Positions 16,385-24,937 of a DNA stretch of 39,671 nt are shown here, piece after piece (the first letter of the stretch is position 1; each line of letters begins with the position of its first letter). Source of the stretch: Flavobacteriales bacterium (GTDB lineage: Bacteria > Bacteroidota > Bacteroidia > Flavobacteriales > Weeksellaceae); NCBI GenBank assembly GCA_900770875.1, contig CAAGLV010000069.1:1-39671 (forward strand), in the 5' to 3' direction. The translations under genes were made by a program, and so were the position numbers. The notes below the pieces were generated by a model. The model was not told the DNA's origin. It searched no databases and was given only the letters and a program-made list of their open reading frames with translations.

Positions 16385-16720
16385 TATAATTTTGATTTAA
16401 AATTGTAGCTAACTGATTTACAGTTTTCCAATTTCGTGTAGTTGCTTCTGTTTGATAAAAACTTTCGAAAAACTGATTAGTTAATTTTGTTTTTCCGTAA
16501 CCATTTGTACAATACAAATAAATTACATCGATATTAAAATGAAACACCTCATCATCCGAAAGTTTAGCCAATAAACGATTTGTTGATGTTGGAATAACTG
16601 GTTGATTGAGAGATTTAACATGAAAAAACGATTCGTTTAAGGTCTTATTAAAGCATCCATTTTTATAGAGTTTTTACCACTTACGTTAACTCCACGCAAC
16701 AACGAAATATAATTTTTCAT
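16377..16720 (-). pseudogene. DUF1697 family protein, truncated by deletion and frameshift
   Basis: The start at 16720 gives MKNYISLLRGVNVSGKNSIK, the typical N terminus of DUF1697, but the frame stops after 27 codons. In another frame the C-terminal half follows (LNESFFHVKSLNQPVIP..., then DVIYLYCTNGYGKTKLTNQF and ATTRNWKTVNQLATIL), ending at 16377. Intact DUF1697 proteins are near 180 residues, so the middle section is missing as well as the frame being shifted. This is real decay rather than a single base error. The remaining stop overlaps the start of the broken acetyltransferase gene. Confidence 0.8.
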
Positions 16721-16793
16721 TTATCAAATATTGTAAAAAGATAATCATTCTTTTTCAATCATTTATTTCAGATCGAAACTTCGTTTATAAAAT

Positions 16794-16827
16794 AAAAAAA
16801 CCGCTCAATAGCGAGCGGTTTTTTTTA
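16794..16827. terminator. Terminator after the RND efflux operon
   Basis: CCGCTC pairs with GAGCGG, flanked by A-run and T-run that extend the stem to about 13 bp. It lies 15 bases after the end of the pump gene and is symmetric; on the other side lies only the decayed DUF1697 gene. Confidence 0.85.
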
Positions 16828-16842
16828 TAATTTAAAAGGATG

Positions 16843-19800
16843 TTATTCCCATTCTTCTTTAATGTCTTTTGCTTCATAATCAGCTTTCATTTCAGCTTCA
16901 TAATCGATCGGTTTTCCTTTAGTAAATCGTTTAATTAAACTATCTAGAATTGAATAAACAACTGGTACAATAATTAAAGTTAAGAATAAAGACGAAATTA
17001 ATCCTCCAATAATAACCCAAGCTAAACCATTATTCATTTCGGCTCCGGCTCCGTTTGCCATGGCGATTGGATACATCCCAATTACCATGGCAATTGTTGT
17101 CATTAAAATTGGACGTAAACGCGCATGGTTTGCTTGTATTAATGCATTATAAGTAGTTTCGCCAGCTTCTTTACGATGGTTTGTAAAATCAACCAATAAA
17201 ATGGCATTTTTACACACTAAACCAATCAACATAATCATACCCAGAATGGTAAATACATTTAACGAGTTGTTAGTTAAAGCTAATATGATAAATACACCGA
17301 TTAACGATAGTGGAATAGAAAATAAAACAACAAACGGATATACAAACGAATCGTATAAACCAACCATTACCAAATAAACTAAAATAATGGCAGCTATTAA
17401 AGCGATACCTAATGTACCAAACCCTTCTTGTTGATTTTCCATATCTCCTCCCCAAACATAATTTATTCCGGCAGGTTTATCTAATTTTTCTACTTTTTCT
17501 ATCCATTCGTTTGCCACAGTTCCGACCGGACGACCAACAACCTGAGACTCGATAGATACAGCAGCCGTTTTGTCGCGACGCTCTAATAAAGAAGGACCAG
17601 ATCCTTGCTCTACATTTGCAAATTGGCTTAATTTAATTTGCTGTCCAACGTTATTTACAAATATAATGTTACGCACATCGTCTATCGATTTACGATTAAA
17701 ATCATCAAACTGAATATTGATATCGTATTCGTATTCGCCTGCACGAAATTTACCATCTGTATTACCCGAAAATGCTGTTTGCATTGTAACACCAACTGTT
17801 TGTAAATTTAAACCTAAAGCTGCCATTTTATCGCGATCTACAGAAACTGTAATTTCGGGATTTCCGTCTTCCGAAGTTAATTCGGGTTCCGAAACACCCG
17901 GAATCGTTTTTAAAATTTCTAATGCTTTATCGGCAAAAGCTGCAGCTGCTTTATAATCTGTTCCTGTAACCGTTAGTTTTAAAGGCGCATTTTCGGCACC
18001 AATTAATCCAACCGGAACGGTATTAATTTTTACACCCACAAATTTTTCTTGCAATTCGCGCTTAATTTTTGCAGCATAAATAGACGAATTATCTAAACGA
18101 TTGGCTTTATCAACTAAAATTACATCAATTTCGGCTTGATAAGCAATTGATTGAGATGCTCCCATACCACCAGATTGTTGACCAACTGTGGTAATCATAT
18201 CCACAATTTCTTCTTTCTCGGCTAAATAGCGTTCGATTGCAATTGTTTTTTGATTGGTTTGTTCTACCGAAGCATCTTTTGGTAATTCGACCTGAACTAA
18301 GAATTCTCCTTTATCAATTTTAGGGAAAAATCCGGTTCCGATATAACCCAATTTTACTAACATTGCAGATGCTATCAATAATGCAAAAGCACCTAAAACC
18401 GAAACAATTTTATTGAAACGAGTTTTTAAACACCATTTTAAAATATCACTTACCCAATGTGTAAAATTGTTTAATTGTTTCTCGAATCCTAAAATAAATT
18501 TCTCGAATATATTTTTACCTGTTAGATGTTCTAATTTTCCGAATCGAGAAGATAACCAAGGTACAATTGTAAAAGAAGACAATAACGATAATAAGGTTGC
18601 AATTACAACCGTAACACAAAATTGTCCGATAATACCTGCTACTAAACCAGTTGATAATGCAATTGGCAAAAACACCACCACAATAACTAATGTAATTGCT
18701 GTTACGGTAAATCCAATTTCCGAAGCTCCATCGTAAGCCGCTCTAATCTTAGATTTACCCATCTCCATATGGCGATAAATGTTTTCTAATACTACAATTG
18801 CGTCGTCCACTAAAATACCCACAACTAAGGATAATCCTAACAATGTCATTAAGTTTAAGGTATAACCTAACAATTGCATTCCGATAAATGTTGCAATTAA
18901 CGAAGCCGGAATTGCAATCATTACAATAAAGGCATTACGAATACTATGTAAAAATAATAGCATTACAACAGCTACTAAAACGATGGCTAAAACTAAATCG
19001 AAAATTACCGATTTAGCTGCATTTAATGTAAATACAGATGTATCGTTAATTATACGGATTTGTAAACCTTCGGCTTTAAATTGTTCTTGTACGTCGTTAA
19101 TCGATTCTTGGATTAAAGACGAAACTTCTACAGCATTAGCATCGGATTGTTTTACTACCTGAAATAAAATAGATGGCGACTGATTTAATCGGGCTACTTT
19201 ATCGATTTCTTTTTGCGAATCGTAAACATGTGCAATATCTCCTAAACGAATCTGAATTCCGTTATTATTTGATACAACTAATTTATCTAATTCTTCTACC
19301 GATTTATATTTTCCGGATAAACGAATAATTGTTGAGTTTTCTCTTGTTTTGATGTTTCCGGTTGGGAAATCTAAATTTGAAGATAAGATCGCTTGCTGTA
19401 CTTGCGGAACAGATAATCCATATCCTTCTAATTTTTTTGCATCTAAACGAACTTGAATTTCGCGTTCTTGTCCTCCAATTAAATTTACTTGTGCAACACC
19501 CTTTACACGCGATAAAATAGGTTCTACTTTTTTATCTAATAAATCGTATAGTTCTTTATCATTTAATTTATCTGATGTAACACTGGCTGTGATAATTGGT
19601 AAATCGGATAACGAGAATTTACTTAATGATGGTTCTTCTACATCGTCGGGTAAATCGGATCTTATCTGATTAATTTTTCGTTGTGCATCGTTTAAAGCAT
19701 AATCGGCATCAGCATCAGCATTTAAGGTTATCATTACAACAGATAAACTTTCGTAGGATTTAGATTCTACTTTTTTTACGTTTTCTAGAGACGAGATGGC

Positions 19801-20007
19801 ATCTTCTATTTTCTTTGTAACCGAATTTTCTACTTCACTTGGCGAGGCGCCTGGATAGATGGTAGAAATTGTAATTACATTTACTTCGAATTTAGGGATC
19901 AACTCGTATCCTAAATTGCTATAACTTAATAAACCACCAAGCGTAAGAATTGTAAATAATACAACGACTAACGTTGGGCGTTTAATTGATATTTCGGCTA
20001 ATTTCAT
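16843..20007 (-). CDS. RND-family efflux pump permease (HAE1/AcrB-like)
   Basis: 1054-residue inner-membrane proton-driven transporter. Typical layout: N-terminal membrane helix, large periplasmic loop with porter domains, then a helix bundle, repeated twice. In the first bundle, VVGILVDDAIVVLENIYRHME carries the paired Asp401-Asp402 of the proton relay, and the second bundle has GLVCKNAILLVDF with the counterpart Lys. The last part ends with a soluble tail (FTKGKPIDYEAEMKADYEA). It should couple drug or lipid efflux to proton influx and form a tripartite pump with the adaptor and TolC protein. Last gene of a four-gene operon, 10 bases after the adaptor gene. Substrate range is not predictable. 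Confidence 0.95.
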   Translation of the reverse strand: MKLAEISIKRPTLVVVLFTILTLGGLLSYSNLGYELIPKFEVNVITISTIYPGASPSEVENSVTKKIEDAISSLENVKKVESKSYESLSVVMITLNADADADYALNDAQRKINQIRSDLPDDVEEPSLSKFSLSDLPIITASVTSDKLNDKELYDLLDKKVEPILSRVKGVAQVNLIGGQEREIQVRLDAKKLEGYGLSVPQVQQAILSSNLDFPTGNIKTRENSTIIRLSGKYKSVEELDKLVVSNNNGIQIRLGDIAHVYDSQKEIDKVARLNQSPSILFQVVKQSDANAVEVSSLIQESINDVQEQFKAEGLQIRIINDTSVFTLNAAKSVIFDLVLAIVLVAVVMLLFLHSIRNAFIVMIAIPASLIATFIGMQLLGYTLNLMTLLGLSLVVGILVDDAIVVLENIYRHMEMGKSKIRAAYDGASEIGFTVTAITLVIVVVFLPIALSTGLVAGIIGQFCVTVVIATLLSLLSSFTIVPWLSSRFGKLEHLTGKNIFEKFILGFEKQLNNFTHWVSDILKWCLKTRFNKIVSVLGAFALLIASAMLVKLGYIGTGFFPKIDKGEFLVQVELPKDASVEQTNQKTIAIERYLAEKEEIVDMITTVGQQSGGMGASQSIAYQAEIDVILVDKANRLDNSSIYAAKIKRELQEKFVGVKINTVPVGLIGAENAPLKLTVTGTDYKAAAAFADKALEILKTIPGVSEPELTSEDGNPEITVSVDRDKMAALGLNLQTVGVTMQTAFSGNTDGKFRAGEYEYDINIQFDDFNRKSIDDVRNIIFVNNVGQQIKLSQFANVEQGSGPSLLERRDKTAAVSIESQVVGRPVGTVANEWIEKVEKLDKPAGINYVWGGDMENQQEGFGTLGIALIAAIILVYLVMVGLYDSFVYPFVVLFSIPLSLIGVFIILALTNNSLNVFTILGMIMLIGLVCKNAILLVDFTNHRKEAGETTYNALIQANHARLRPILMTTIAMVIGMYPIAMANGAGAEMNNGLAWVIIGGLISSLFLTLIIVPVVYSILDSLIKRFTKGKPIDYEAEMKADYEAKDIKEEWE

Positions 20008-20017
20008 TTGGTACAGT

Positions 20018-21088
20018 TTATTTTACAACTTTAACTTTTGCGCCATCTGTTAAATTAATTTGTCCAGATGTTACAACAGTTGCTCCTTCTTTTAATCCCG
20101 AAAGAATTTCTACATTATCGCCAACAACACGTCCTGCAACCACATCGGTTAATTTTGCAATGTTATTTTCTACTACAAAAACTTTGTTCGACGAAACGCC
20201 GTTTACAAATGCTGCAGCCGGAATTACGGCTAATGGTTTTGTATTACTTGTATCTTTTGCCGAAGAGAATACTGCTGTTCCGTACATACCAGCTTTTAAT
20301 TTACTGTTGTTAGAAACTTCTATTTCTACAGGAAAGTTTAACGATGCATCGGCTTTTGGCGCTATAAATGTAATTTTACCTACAAACTCGTCTTGTGGTA
20401 AAACCGAAGCTAAAACTTTTACTGTTTGTCCTACTTTTAAGTTTACAATTTCGGTTTCGTTTACTGCAACTTTTAATTTTAATCGCGATACATTAACAAT
20501 GTCGAACATTGGTGTTCCTGGAGCAACAACCGAACCTGGCTCTATATTTCTTTTATTAATAACACCGGCAATTGTGGCTTTAACGTTGGTATCGCGTACA
20601 CGCAAACTTTGTGCTTCTACAACTGCACGCGCATTTTTTAATTGTAAACGAGATTGATCTAATTGTTGTTTGGTTACACCACCAGTTTTGTACGCATTTT
20701 CGAAACGTTGATTATCTGCTATTGCATTTTGTAAATTATTTTGTGCTTGTGTAACATCAATTTCGATGGCATCTTTTTTTACAATTGCTAAAATTTGTCC
20801 TACACGAACATAATCGCCTTCGTTTACTAAAACTTTTACTATTTGTCCTGAAATTTCTGATGGTAACGATAATTCCTGAATCGGCTCGAAAGTTCCGTTT
20901 ACACGAAAATCTGTCGATAAATCTTTGTATTGTAATTTAGCTGTGTTTACAATAATTTCGTCGATTTTAGATGAAACAATTGCAACTTGCTCGTCTTCTT
21001 TTGCTTTATTCTTATTGATGATATAATATCCTCCTCCTAAAACTATAGCGGCAGCTACAATCCAAAGTACAGTTTTTATTGATTTCAT
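20018..21088 (-). CDS. RND efflux periplasmic adaptor (membrane fusion protein)
   Basis: 356 residues, with an N-terminal membrane anchor (VLWIVAAAIVLGGGYYIINK) and no lipobox. Then a beta-barrel/lipoyl/hairpin arrangement: LPSEISGQIVKVLVNEGDYVRVG (lipoyl half), a helical hairpin (DVTQAQNNLQNAIADNQRFENAY...), the second lipoyl half ATIAGVINKRNIEPGSVVAPG, and a C-terminal barrel (KAGMYGTAVF). Links the RND pump to the outer-membrane channel. Third gene in the tetR-tolC-adaptor-pump operon: 18 bases follow the TolC stop before its ATG. Confidence 0.93.
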   Translation of the reverse strand: MKSIKTVLWIVAAAIVLGGGYYIINKNKAKEDEQVAIVSSKIDEIIVNTAKLQYKDLSTDFRVNGTFEPIQELSLPSEISGQIVKVLVNEGDYVRVGQILAIVKKDAIEIDVTQAQNNLQNAIADNQRFENAYKTGGVTKQQLDQSRLQLKNARAVVEAQSLRVRDTNVKATIAGVINKRNIEPGSVVAPGTPMFDIVNVSRLKLKVAVNETEIVNLKVGQTVKVLASVLPQDEFVGKITFIAPKADASLNFPVEIEVSNNSKLKAGMYGTAVFSSAKDTSNTKPLAVIPAAAFVNGVSSNKVFVVENNIAKLTDVVAGRVVGDNVEILSGLKEGATVVTSGQINLTDGAKVKVVK

Positions 21089-21106
21089 TGTTTTTATTTA
21101 TCAGGT

Positions 21107-22438
21107 TTATAGTAATCTATCTTTTAATTCTCCTTTTGCTTTTAATAAGGATACTTCGGCAACTTTATATTCTAATAAAATATTAGAGTAATTATTTTTT
21201 GCTTCGGTAAACGCTTGTTCGGTATCAATTAACTCGGTTAAAGTTGCTAGCCCATTTTGGTAATTTGATTTCGAATTTTCGAAAACTTTTTTGGCTAAAA
21301 CCACATTCTCTTTTTGATTTTCGAGATTAATTAATAAGTTTTCAATTTGAGTTTTTGCATTTAAATATTCTAAATTCAATCCTAATTTAGCGTCTTCTAA
21401 ATTAGCATCTAAAGCGATAATATCTAATTGTGCTTGTGCAATTTTAGATTTTGTTGCGCCACCAGTAAATACCGGAATTTTTACTTGTAAACCAACATTT
21501 GCAACGTTAGACCAATAAGTAGAATTATCGGTAGGAAATTGAGGCCCAAATCCGTTTAAACCATAGTTTGCAACTAACCCAACTGTTGGATAAAGTAATG
21601 CTTTTGTTGCCTCTAAATTATACCCTAATAATTCGCGCTGTTTTAATAAAACACCAACTTCTGTACGTTGGGTATAATCAAACTTTTCTTCTAATAACTC
21701 TTCGTTAACTTTTATATTTTCTTCAACCAAATTAACTTCGTTTTCTATTGGCATTCCGATAATAAATTTTAATGCATTTTTTTGTAATTGTACCGCGTTA
21801 ATAATTTGCTGACGCGATGATTGTATGTTAACTAAAGCAACTTTTGTACGATCTAAATCAATTTCTTTTGCTAAACCATTATCGTATAAACTCTGAATAA
21901 TGTTTTTTACTTTTAATGTATTATCGTACGATGCATTAATATTATCTAACTTTTGTTCGGTAATAAAAACCTGATAGTAAGCTGTTGCAACACGTTCTAT
22001 AATTTGCTCTTCGGTTAATTGTGCATTTAATTTATAAAACTCTTCGGTAGATTTTGCTGCTTTTAAACCTGTAAAAACACGCTGATCGAAAATGGCTTGA
22101 TAAACCGATGCCGAAACCGATGTATTCCAAGGTTGTCCTAATTTAATTACACTTAACTGATCGCCAATTTGCAATGCATTTTCTTGTATAATGGCATTAT
22201 ATTGCAAACCACCGGTTACCGAAACTTGTGGTAATGCACCAGCTTTTGCTTCTTTTATTTGTAACTCGCCTCGTTTTATATCAATTTGTGCTTTTTTTGC
22301 ATCGGCTTTATTTTTTAAAGCAAAATCTATTGCTTGTTTTAGCGATATTGTTTCTTGTGCAAATACCAACTGAAAAGCTGTTACAAAAAAGGTAAATCCT
22401 ATCCATTTTATCCGATTTAATTTTTTGGATATTTTCAT
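21107..22438 (-). CDS. TolC family outer-membrane efflux channel
   Basis: 443 residues with a signal peptide (KWIGFTFFVTAFQLVFAQ). Two OEP repeats of long coiled-coil helices and short strands are visible: the first includes ISLKQAIDFALKNKADAKKAQIDIKRGELQIKEAKAGALPQ, and the second PTVGLVANYGLNGFG and a following IPVFTGGATKSKIAQAQLD. It should form the trimeric channel across the outer membrane and periplasm for the pump downstream. It starts 12 bases after the tetR-type stop, so it is the second gene of the operon. Confidence 0.92.
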   Translation of the reverse strand: MKISKKLNRIKWIGFTFFVTAFQLVFAQETISLKQAIDFALKNKADAKKAQIDIKRGELQIKEAKAGALPQVSVTGGLQYNAIIQENALQIGDQLSVIKLGQPWNTSVSASVYQAIFDQRVFTGLKAAKSTEEFYKLNAQLTEEQIIERVATAYYQVFITEQKLDNINASYDNTLKVKNIIQSLYDNGLAKEIDLDRTKVALVNIQSSRQQIINAVQLQKNALKFIIGMPIENEVNLVEENIKVNEELLEEKFDYTQRTEVGVLLKQRELLGYNLEATKALLYPTVGLVANYGLNGFGPQFPTDNSTYWSNVANVGLQVKIPVFTGGATKSKIAQAQLDIIALDANLEDAKLGLNLEYLNAKTQIENLLINLENQKENVVLAKKVFENSKSNYQNGLATLTELIDTEQAFTEAKNNYSNILLEYKVAEVSLLKAKGELKDRLL

Positions 22439-22450
22439 AGCATATGTAGT

Positions 22451-23035
22451 TTAGTGCTTAAATAATGTTTTTAAAATAATCTCTTTTCGTTCTTTTAATA
22501 TTTTACGATATTGATGTTCGGTGATCTGAAGATTTTCTTGCAAAAGTGGGCGCATTGCCATTGGGAAATTAATTAGCGAAATCATATTTAAAAGAAACTG
22601 AATCGGCTCCATCTTTTCAATAATTCCTTCTTCCATCGCATCTTCTACATTTTTAAAAAATGCCACCGATTTTTCTTTTATGCTTTCTTTTTTATACGGA
22701 ATACCTTGATTAATTTGTGATACTATGTACGATTCTAAATAAGGATATTCTAAATTCATTTCTAAACTAAAATCTATAAACTCGGCAATTTTATCTTTAA
22801 AATTTTGGTCCGAATTCATAATCGTATCGCGTCGAGATTCGTCTAAAGAAATTGCGTCTTCAAAAACAATCTTAAATAAATTATTACGCGATCTAAAATA
22901 ATAATTTATTAAAGTTCTGTTTACTCCGGCAGCATCTGCTATCTCTTGCGTTGTGGCATTAAATTTACCTTCTTTAAAAAATAACTTTTTTGCTGTTTCT
23001 TTAATTATATTTTCGGTTTGATCTTTCTTTATCAC
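22451..23035 (-). CDS. TetR/AcrR family repressor of the efflux operon
   Basis: 194 residues with the N-terminal DNA-binding domain TTQEIADAAGVNRTLINYYFRSRNNLFKIVF (helix-turn-helix) and a helical ligand domain. The longest frame starts at TTG 23065, but that codon lies inside a predicted operator and the preceding promoter puts transcription start near 23060. The GTG at 23035 gives a normal family start (MIKKDQTENIIKETAKKLFFKEGK) and is preferred. First gene of an operon with tolC, adaptor and RND pump, so it most likely represses all four including itself, and is released by a pump substrate. Two copies of a similar inverted motif bracket its promoter. Confidence 0.9.
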   Translation of the reverse strand: MIKKDQTENIIKETAKKLFFKEGKFNATTQEIADAAGVNRTLINYYFRSRNNLFKIVFEDAISLDESRRDTIMNSDQNFKDKIAEFIDFSLEMNLEYPYLESYIVSQINQGIPYKKESIKEKSVAFFKNVEDAMEEGIIEKMEPIQFLLNMISLINFPMAMRPLLQENLQITEHQYRKILKERKEIILKTLFKH

Positions 23036-23047
23036 TTTATTTATTTT

Positions 23048-23067
23048 TTTTAACAAAAATGTCAAAC
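23048..23067. promoter_or_regulatory. Operator copy 1 of the tetR-type efflux operon
   Basis: Imperfect inverted repeat TTTTAACAAAAATGTCAAAC, near the predicted transcription start and touching the -7 box. It matches the second copy at 23088-23107 in 18 of 20 positions and lies exactly 40 bp from it. Binding is inferred. Confidence 0.5.
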
Positions 23068-23097
23068 AAAAATATTAAACTTATTCAGTTTAACAAA
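23067..23097 (-). promoter_or_regulatory. Promoter of the tetR-tolC-adaptor-pump operon
   Basis: Minus-strand -33 TTTG at 23094-23097 and -7 TATTTTTG at 23067-23074, spaced by 19 bases: an exact match to the Bacteroidota consensus TTTG-N19-TAnnTTTG. Predicted transcription start is near 23060. It is the strongest promoter match in the window. Confidence 0.75.
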
Positions 23098-23107
23098 ATT
23101 GTCAAAC
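23088..23107. promoter_or_regulatory. Operator copy 2 of the tetR-type efflux operon
   Basis: Quasi-palindrome GTTTAACAAAATTGTCAAAC, 8 of 10 positions symmetric, covering the -33 box of the tetR promoter. Second copy of the motif at 23048-23067. It also lies about 30 bases upstream of the divergent ypdA-like -7 box and may influence that gene too. Confidence 0.55.
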
Positions 23108-23137
23108 TTATTTAACAAAACAAAAAGATAATTCGCG

Positions 23138-23145
23138 TAAATTTG
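23138..23145 (+). promoter_or_regulatory. Promoter -7 element of the ypdA-like gene (TAAATTTG), 4 bases before ATG
   Basis: Perfect TAnnTTTG match. Only GAGT... four bases separate it from the ATG at 23150, predicting a leaderless transcript. No -33 box is evident. Confidence 0.55.
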
Positions 23146-23149
23146 AGTT

Positions 23150-24118
23150 ATGATTTATGATATTCTTATAATTGGCGGAGGTCCAATTGGATTAACATGC
23201 GCCATCGAAGCTAAAAAGCAAAACCTAAATGCTTTAATTATAGAAAAAGGTGCTTTAACCAATAGCTTATTTAATTATCCTTTATATATGACTTTCTTTT
23301 CGACTGCCGAACGATTAGAAATTGGCAATATTCCTTTTACTTGTATTGCACCAAAACCTGGCCGACAAGATGCTTTAGAATATTACCGACAAGTGACACG
23401 TGCATATAATTTACCGATTAATTTGTACGAAGAAGTACTTGATATAACAAAAAATAATATCGACGACACCTTTAGCATTAAAACGTCAAAAACACAATAT
23501 CAAGCTCAAAAAGTAATTATTGCAACTGGTTTTTACGATATACCTCACCTTTTAAATGTAAAAGGCGAAAACTTACCGCTTGTTAAACATTATTACAAAG
23601 AAGCACATCCATTTGCTATGCAAAAAGTGGTGGTAATTGGAGCTAATAATTCGGCAATTGATGCTGCTTTAGAATGCTACAGAAAAGGAGCCGATGTTAC
23701 ATTAATTGTACGCAACGAAGGATTTACAGATAAATTAAAATATTGGGTACGCCCAGATATCGAAAATCGAATTGCCGAAGGTTCGATTAAAGCTTATTTT
23801 AATTCGGAAGTAAAAGAAATTAAACCAAACTCAATTTTATTTAAAAGTAATGGAGCCGATTTCGAAATTAATTGCAACCATATCTTAGCTATGACAGGTT
23901 ACGAACCAAATTTTGATTTTTTAACCAATGCTGGTATTACTTTAAAAGACGATGGCTACAAAACACCAACTTATAATCCCGAAACAATGGAAACTAACGT
24001 TAACGGCTTATATCTTGCTGGTGTAGTTTGTGGTGGTTTGCAAACTAATATTTGGTTTATCGAAAATTCGCGCGTGCATGCACAGCAAATATTACAACAC
24101 ATTGTAGCAAATTCTTAA
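23150..24118 (+). CDS. ypdA: YpdA-like FAD/NADPH disulfide oxidoreductase (bacillithiol disulfide reductase family)
   Basis: 322-residue flavoprotein. FAD motif IIGGGPIGLTCAIEAKKQ (about 7-24), the NADPH motif VVVIGANNSAIDAALECYRKGADVTL in the middle, and the C-terminal FAD-contacting NGLYLAGVVCGGLQTNIWFIENSR. YpdA-type enzymes reduce oxidised bacillithiol at the expense of NADPH in the cytoplasm, and Flavobacteriia commonly make bacillithiol. The Cys that follows GGGP in Staphylococcus YpdA and is linked to catalysis is Ile13 here; Cys17 lies a few residues on. Divergent from the tetR-type gene and followed 23 bases later by a methyltransferase gene. No bacillithiol synthesis genes are in view. 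Confidence 0.82.
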   Translation: MIYDILIIGGGPIGLTCAIEAKKQNLNALIIEKGALTNSLFNYPLYMTFFSTAERLEIGNIPFTCIAPKPGRQDALEYYRQVTRAYNLPINLYEEVLDITKNNIDDTFSIKTSKTQYQAQKVIIATGFYDIPHLLNVKGENLPLVKHYYKEAHPFAMQKVVVIGANNSAIDAALECYRKGADVTLIVRNEGFTDKLKYWVRPDIENRIAEGSIKAYFNSEVKEIKPNSILFKSNGADFEINCNHILAMTGYEPNFDFLTNAGITLKDDGYKTPTYNPETMETNVNGLYLAGVVCGGLQTNIWFIENSRVHAQQILQHIVANS

Positions 24119-24129
24119 ACCCGAAATTG

Positions 24130-24137
24130 TACTTTTG
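24130..24137 (+). promoter_or_regulatory. Promoter -7 element of the methyltransferase gene (TACTTTTG), 4 bases before ATG
   Basis: Perfect TAnnTTTG match in the 23-base gap after the ypdA-like gene. Four bases separate it from the ATG at 24142, again predicting a leaderless transcript. Confidence 0.5.
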
Positions 24138-24141
24138 CAAA

Positions 24142-24849
24142 ATGAAAGATTTATTTGGACAAGCCATTTTAGATTATCAAACAGAAAATAATCCAGAAAA
24201 CTTATATACCGAAACATCCATTTCCGAATTAGATGTTATGCCAATTGATTACCTGTTTCGCGATTTCGACGAAATGCCATTATTCGAGCAAAAAGCATTA
24301 CAATTGGCAAATGGTAAAATTTTAGATGTTGGCGCCGGAGCCGGATCTCACTCGCTTTACTTGCAAGAAAAAAACTTAAATGTTAAAGCAATTGACATTT
24401 CGCCAAAAGCAATAGAAGCTTGCAAATTACGCGGTGTAAAAAATGCCGAAGCGATTCATTTACTAGAAATGCCATCAACCGAAAAATTTGATACAATTTT
24501 AATTTTAATGAATGGAACAGGAATTTTTCAGAACTTATTTTTAATCGGTGCATATTTAGAAAAATTAAAAGAACTTTTAAATCCAAATGGTCAGATTTTA
24601 ATCGATGGAACAGATATCATTTATATGTTCGACGACGATGACGATGGCGGTAAATGGATTCCGGGAGATAAAAACTATTATGGCGAAGTAGATTTTATTG
24701 TACACTATAAAGGTATGCAAGATGAAGCAATCGAATGGTTGTATTTAGATTTCGAAACCTTAAAAAATGCCTGCGAACATCACGGTTTACAATGTAAACG
24801 CTTATTAAAAGAAGACGATTCGTATTTAGCCAAAATAACAATTAACTAA
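24142..24849 (+). CDS. Class I SAM-dependent methyltransferase
   Basis: 235 residues from ATG 24142 (MKDLFGQAILDYQTENNPEN). A longer frame from 24052 runs through the end of the ypdA-like gene and its N-terminal sequence is not methyltransferase-like. SAM-binding motif I is GKILDVGAGAGSHSLYLQ, followed by VKAIDISPKAIEAC (motif II acidic residue) and DTILILMNGTGIFQN. An Asp-rich insert (MFDDDDDGGKWIPGDKNYYGE) lies in the C-terminal half. Substrate unknown; such enzymes methylate small molecules or other acceptors in the cytoplasm. Followed by a terminator; upstream a TAnnTTTG box 4 bases before the ATG suggests its own start. Confidence 0.85.
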   Translation: MKDLFGQAILDYQTENNPENLYTETSISELDVMPIDYLFRDFDEMPLFEQKALQLANGKILDVGAGAGSHSLYLQEKNLNVKAIDISPKAIEACKLRGVKNAEAIHLLEMPSTEKFDTILILMNGTGIFQNLFLIGAYLEKLKELLNPNGQILIDGTDIIYMFDDDDDGGKWIPGDKNYYGEVDFIVHYKGMQDEAIEWLYLDFETLKNACEHHGLQCKRLLKEDDSYLAKITIN

Positions 24850-24877
24850 GCATTGATTAAATTCAATGCTTTTTTTA
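24848..24877 (+). terminator. Terminator after the methyltransferase gene
   Basis: AAGCATTGA pairs with TCAATGCTT over a 6-base loop, then a run of T. It overlaps the stop of the methyltransferase gene. The ATG at 24866 that would extend the antiporter gene lies inside this hairpin. Confidence 0.8.
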
Positions 24878-24937
24878 TTGCAACAATCTAGCTTATTATT
24901 TATAAATTTAAAAAGAAATAACCTGCTAAATAAAACG

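Noticed and set aside
19986..20657. 223-codon plus-strand frame over the adaptor gene
   Set aside because: It is antisense to the adaptor gene; its Ser/Thr/Phe-rich composition is what a reverse reading of that protein gives.
23036..23065. TTG start of the TetR regulator
   Set aside because: It lies inside an operator-like repeat and within a few bases of the predicted transcription start; the GTG at 23035 gives the normal family start.
24052..24141. Extended start of the methyltransferase gene
   Set aside because: The extra 30 residues are a shifted reading of the ypdA-like C terminus; the ATG at 24142 begins a normal methyltransferase and follows a promoter box.
24866..24937. Extended start of the antiporter gene
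   Set aside because: The first ATG lies inside the terminator hairpin of the methyltransferase gene; the true family N terminus starts at 24938.
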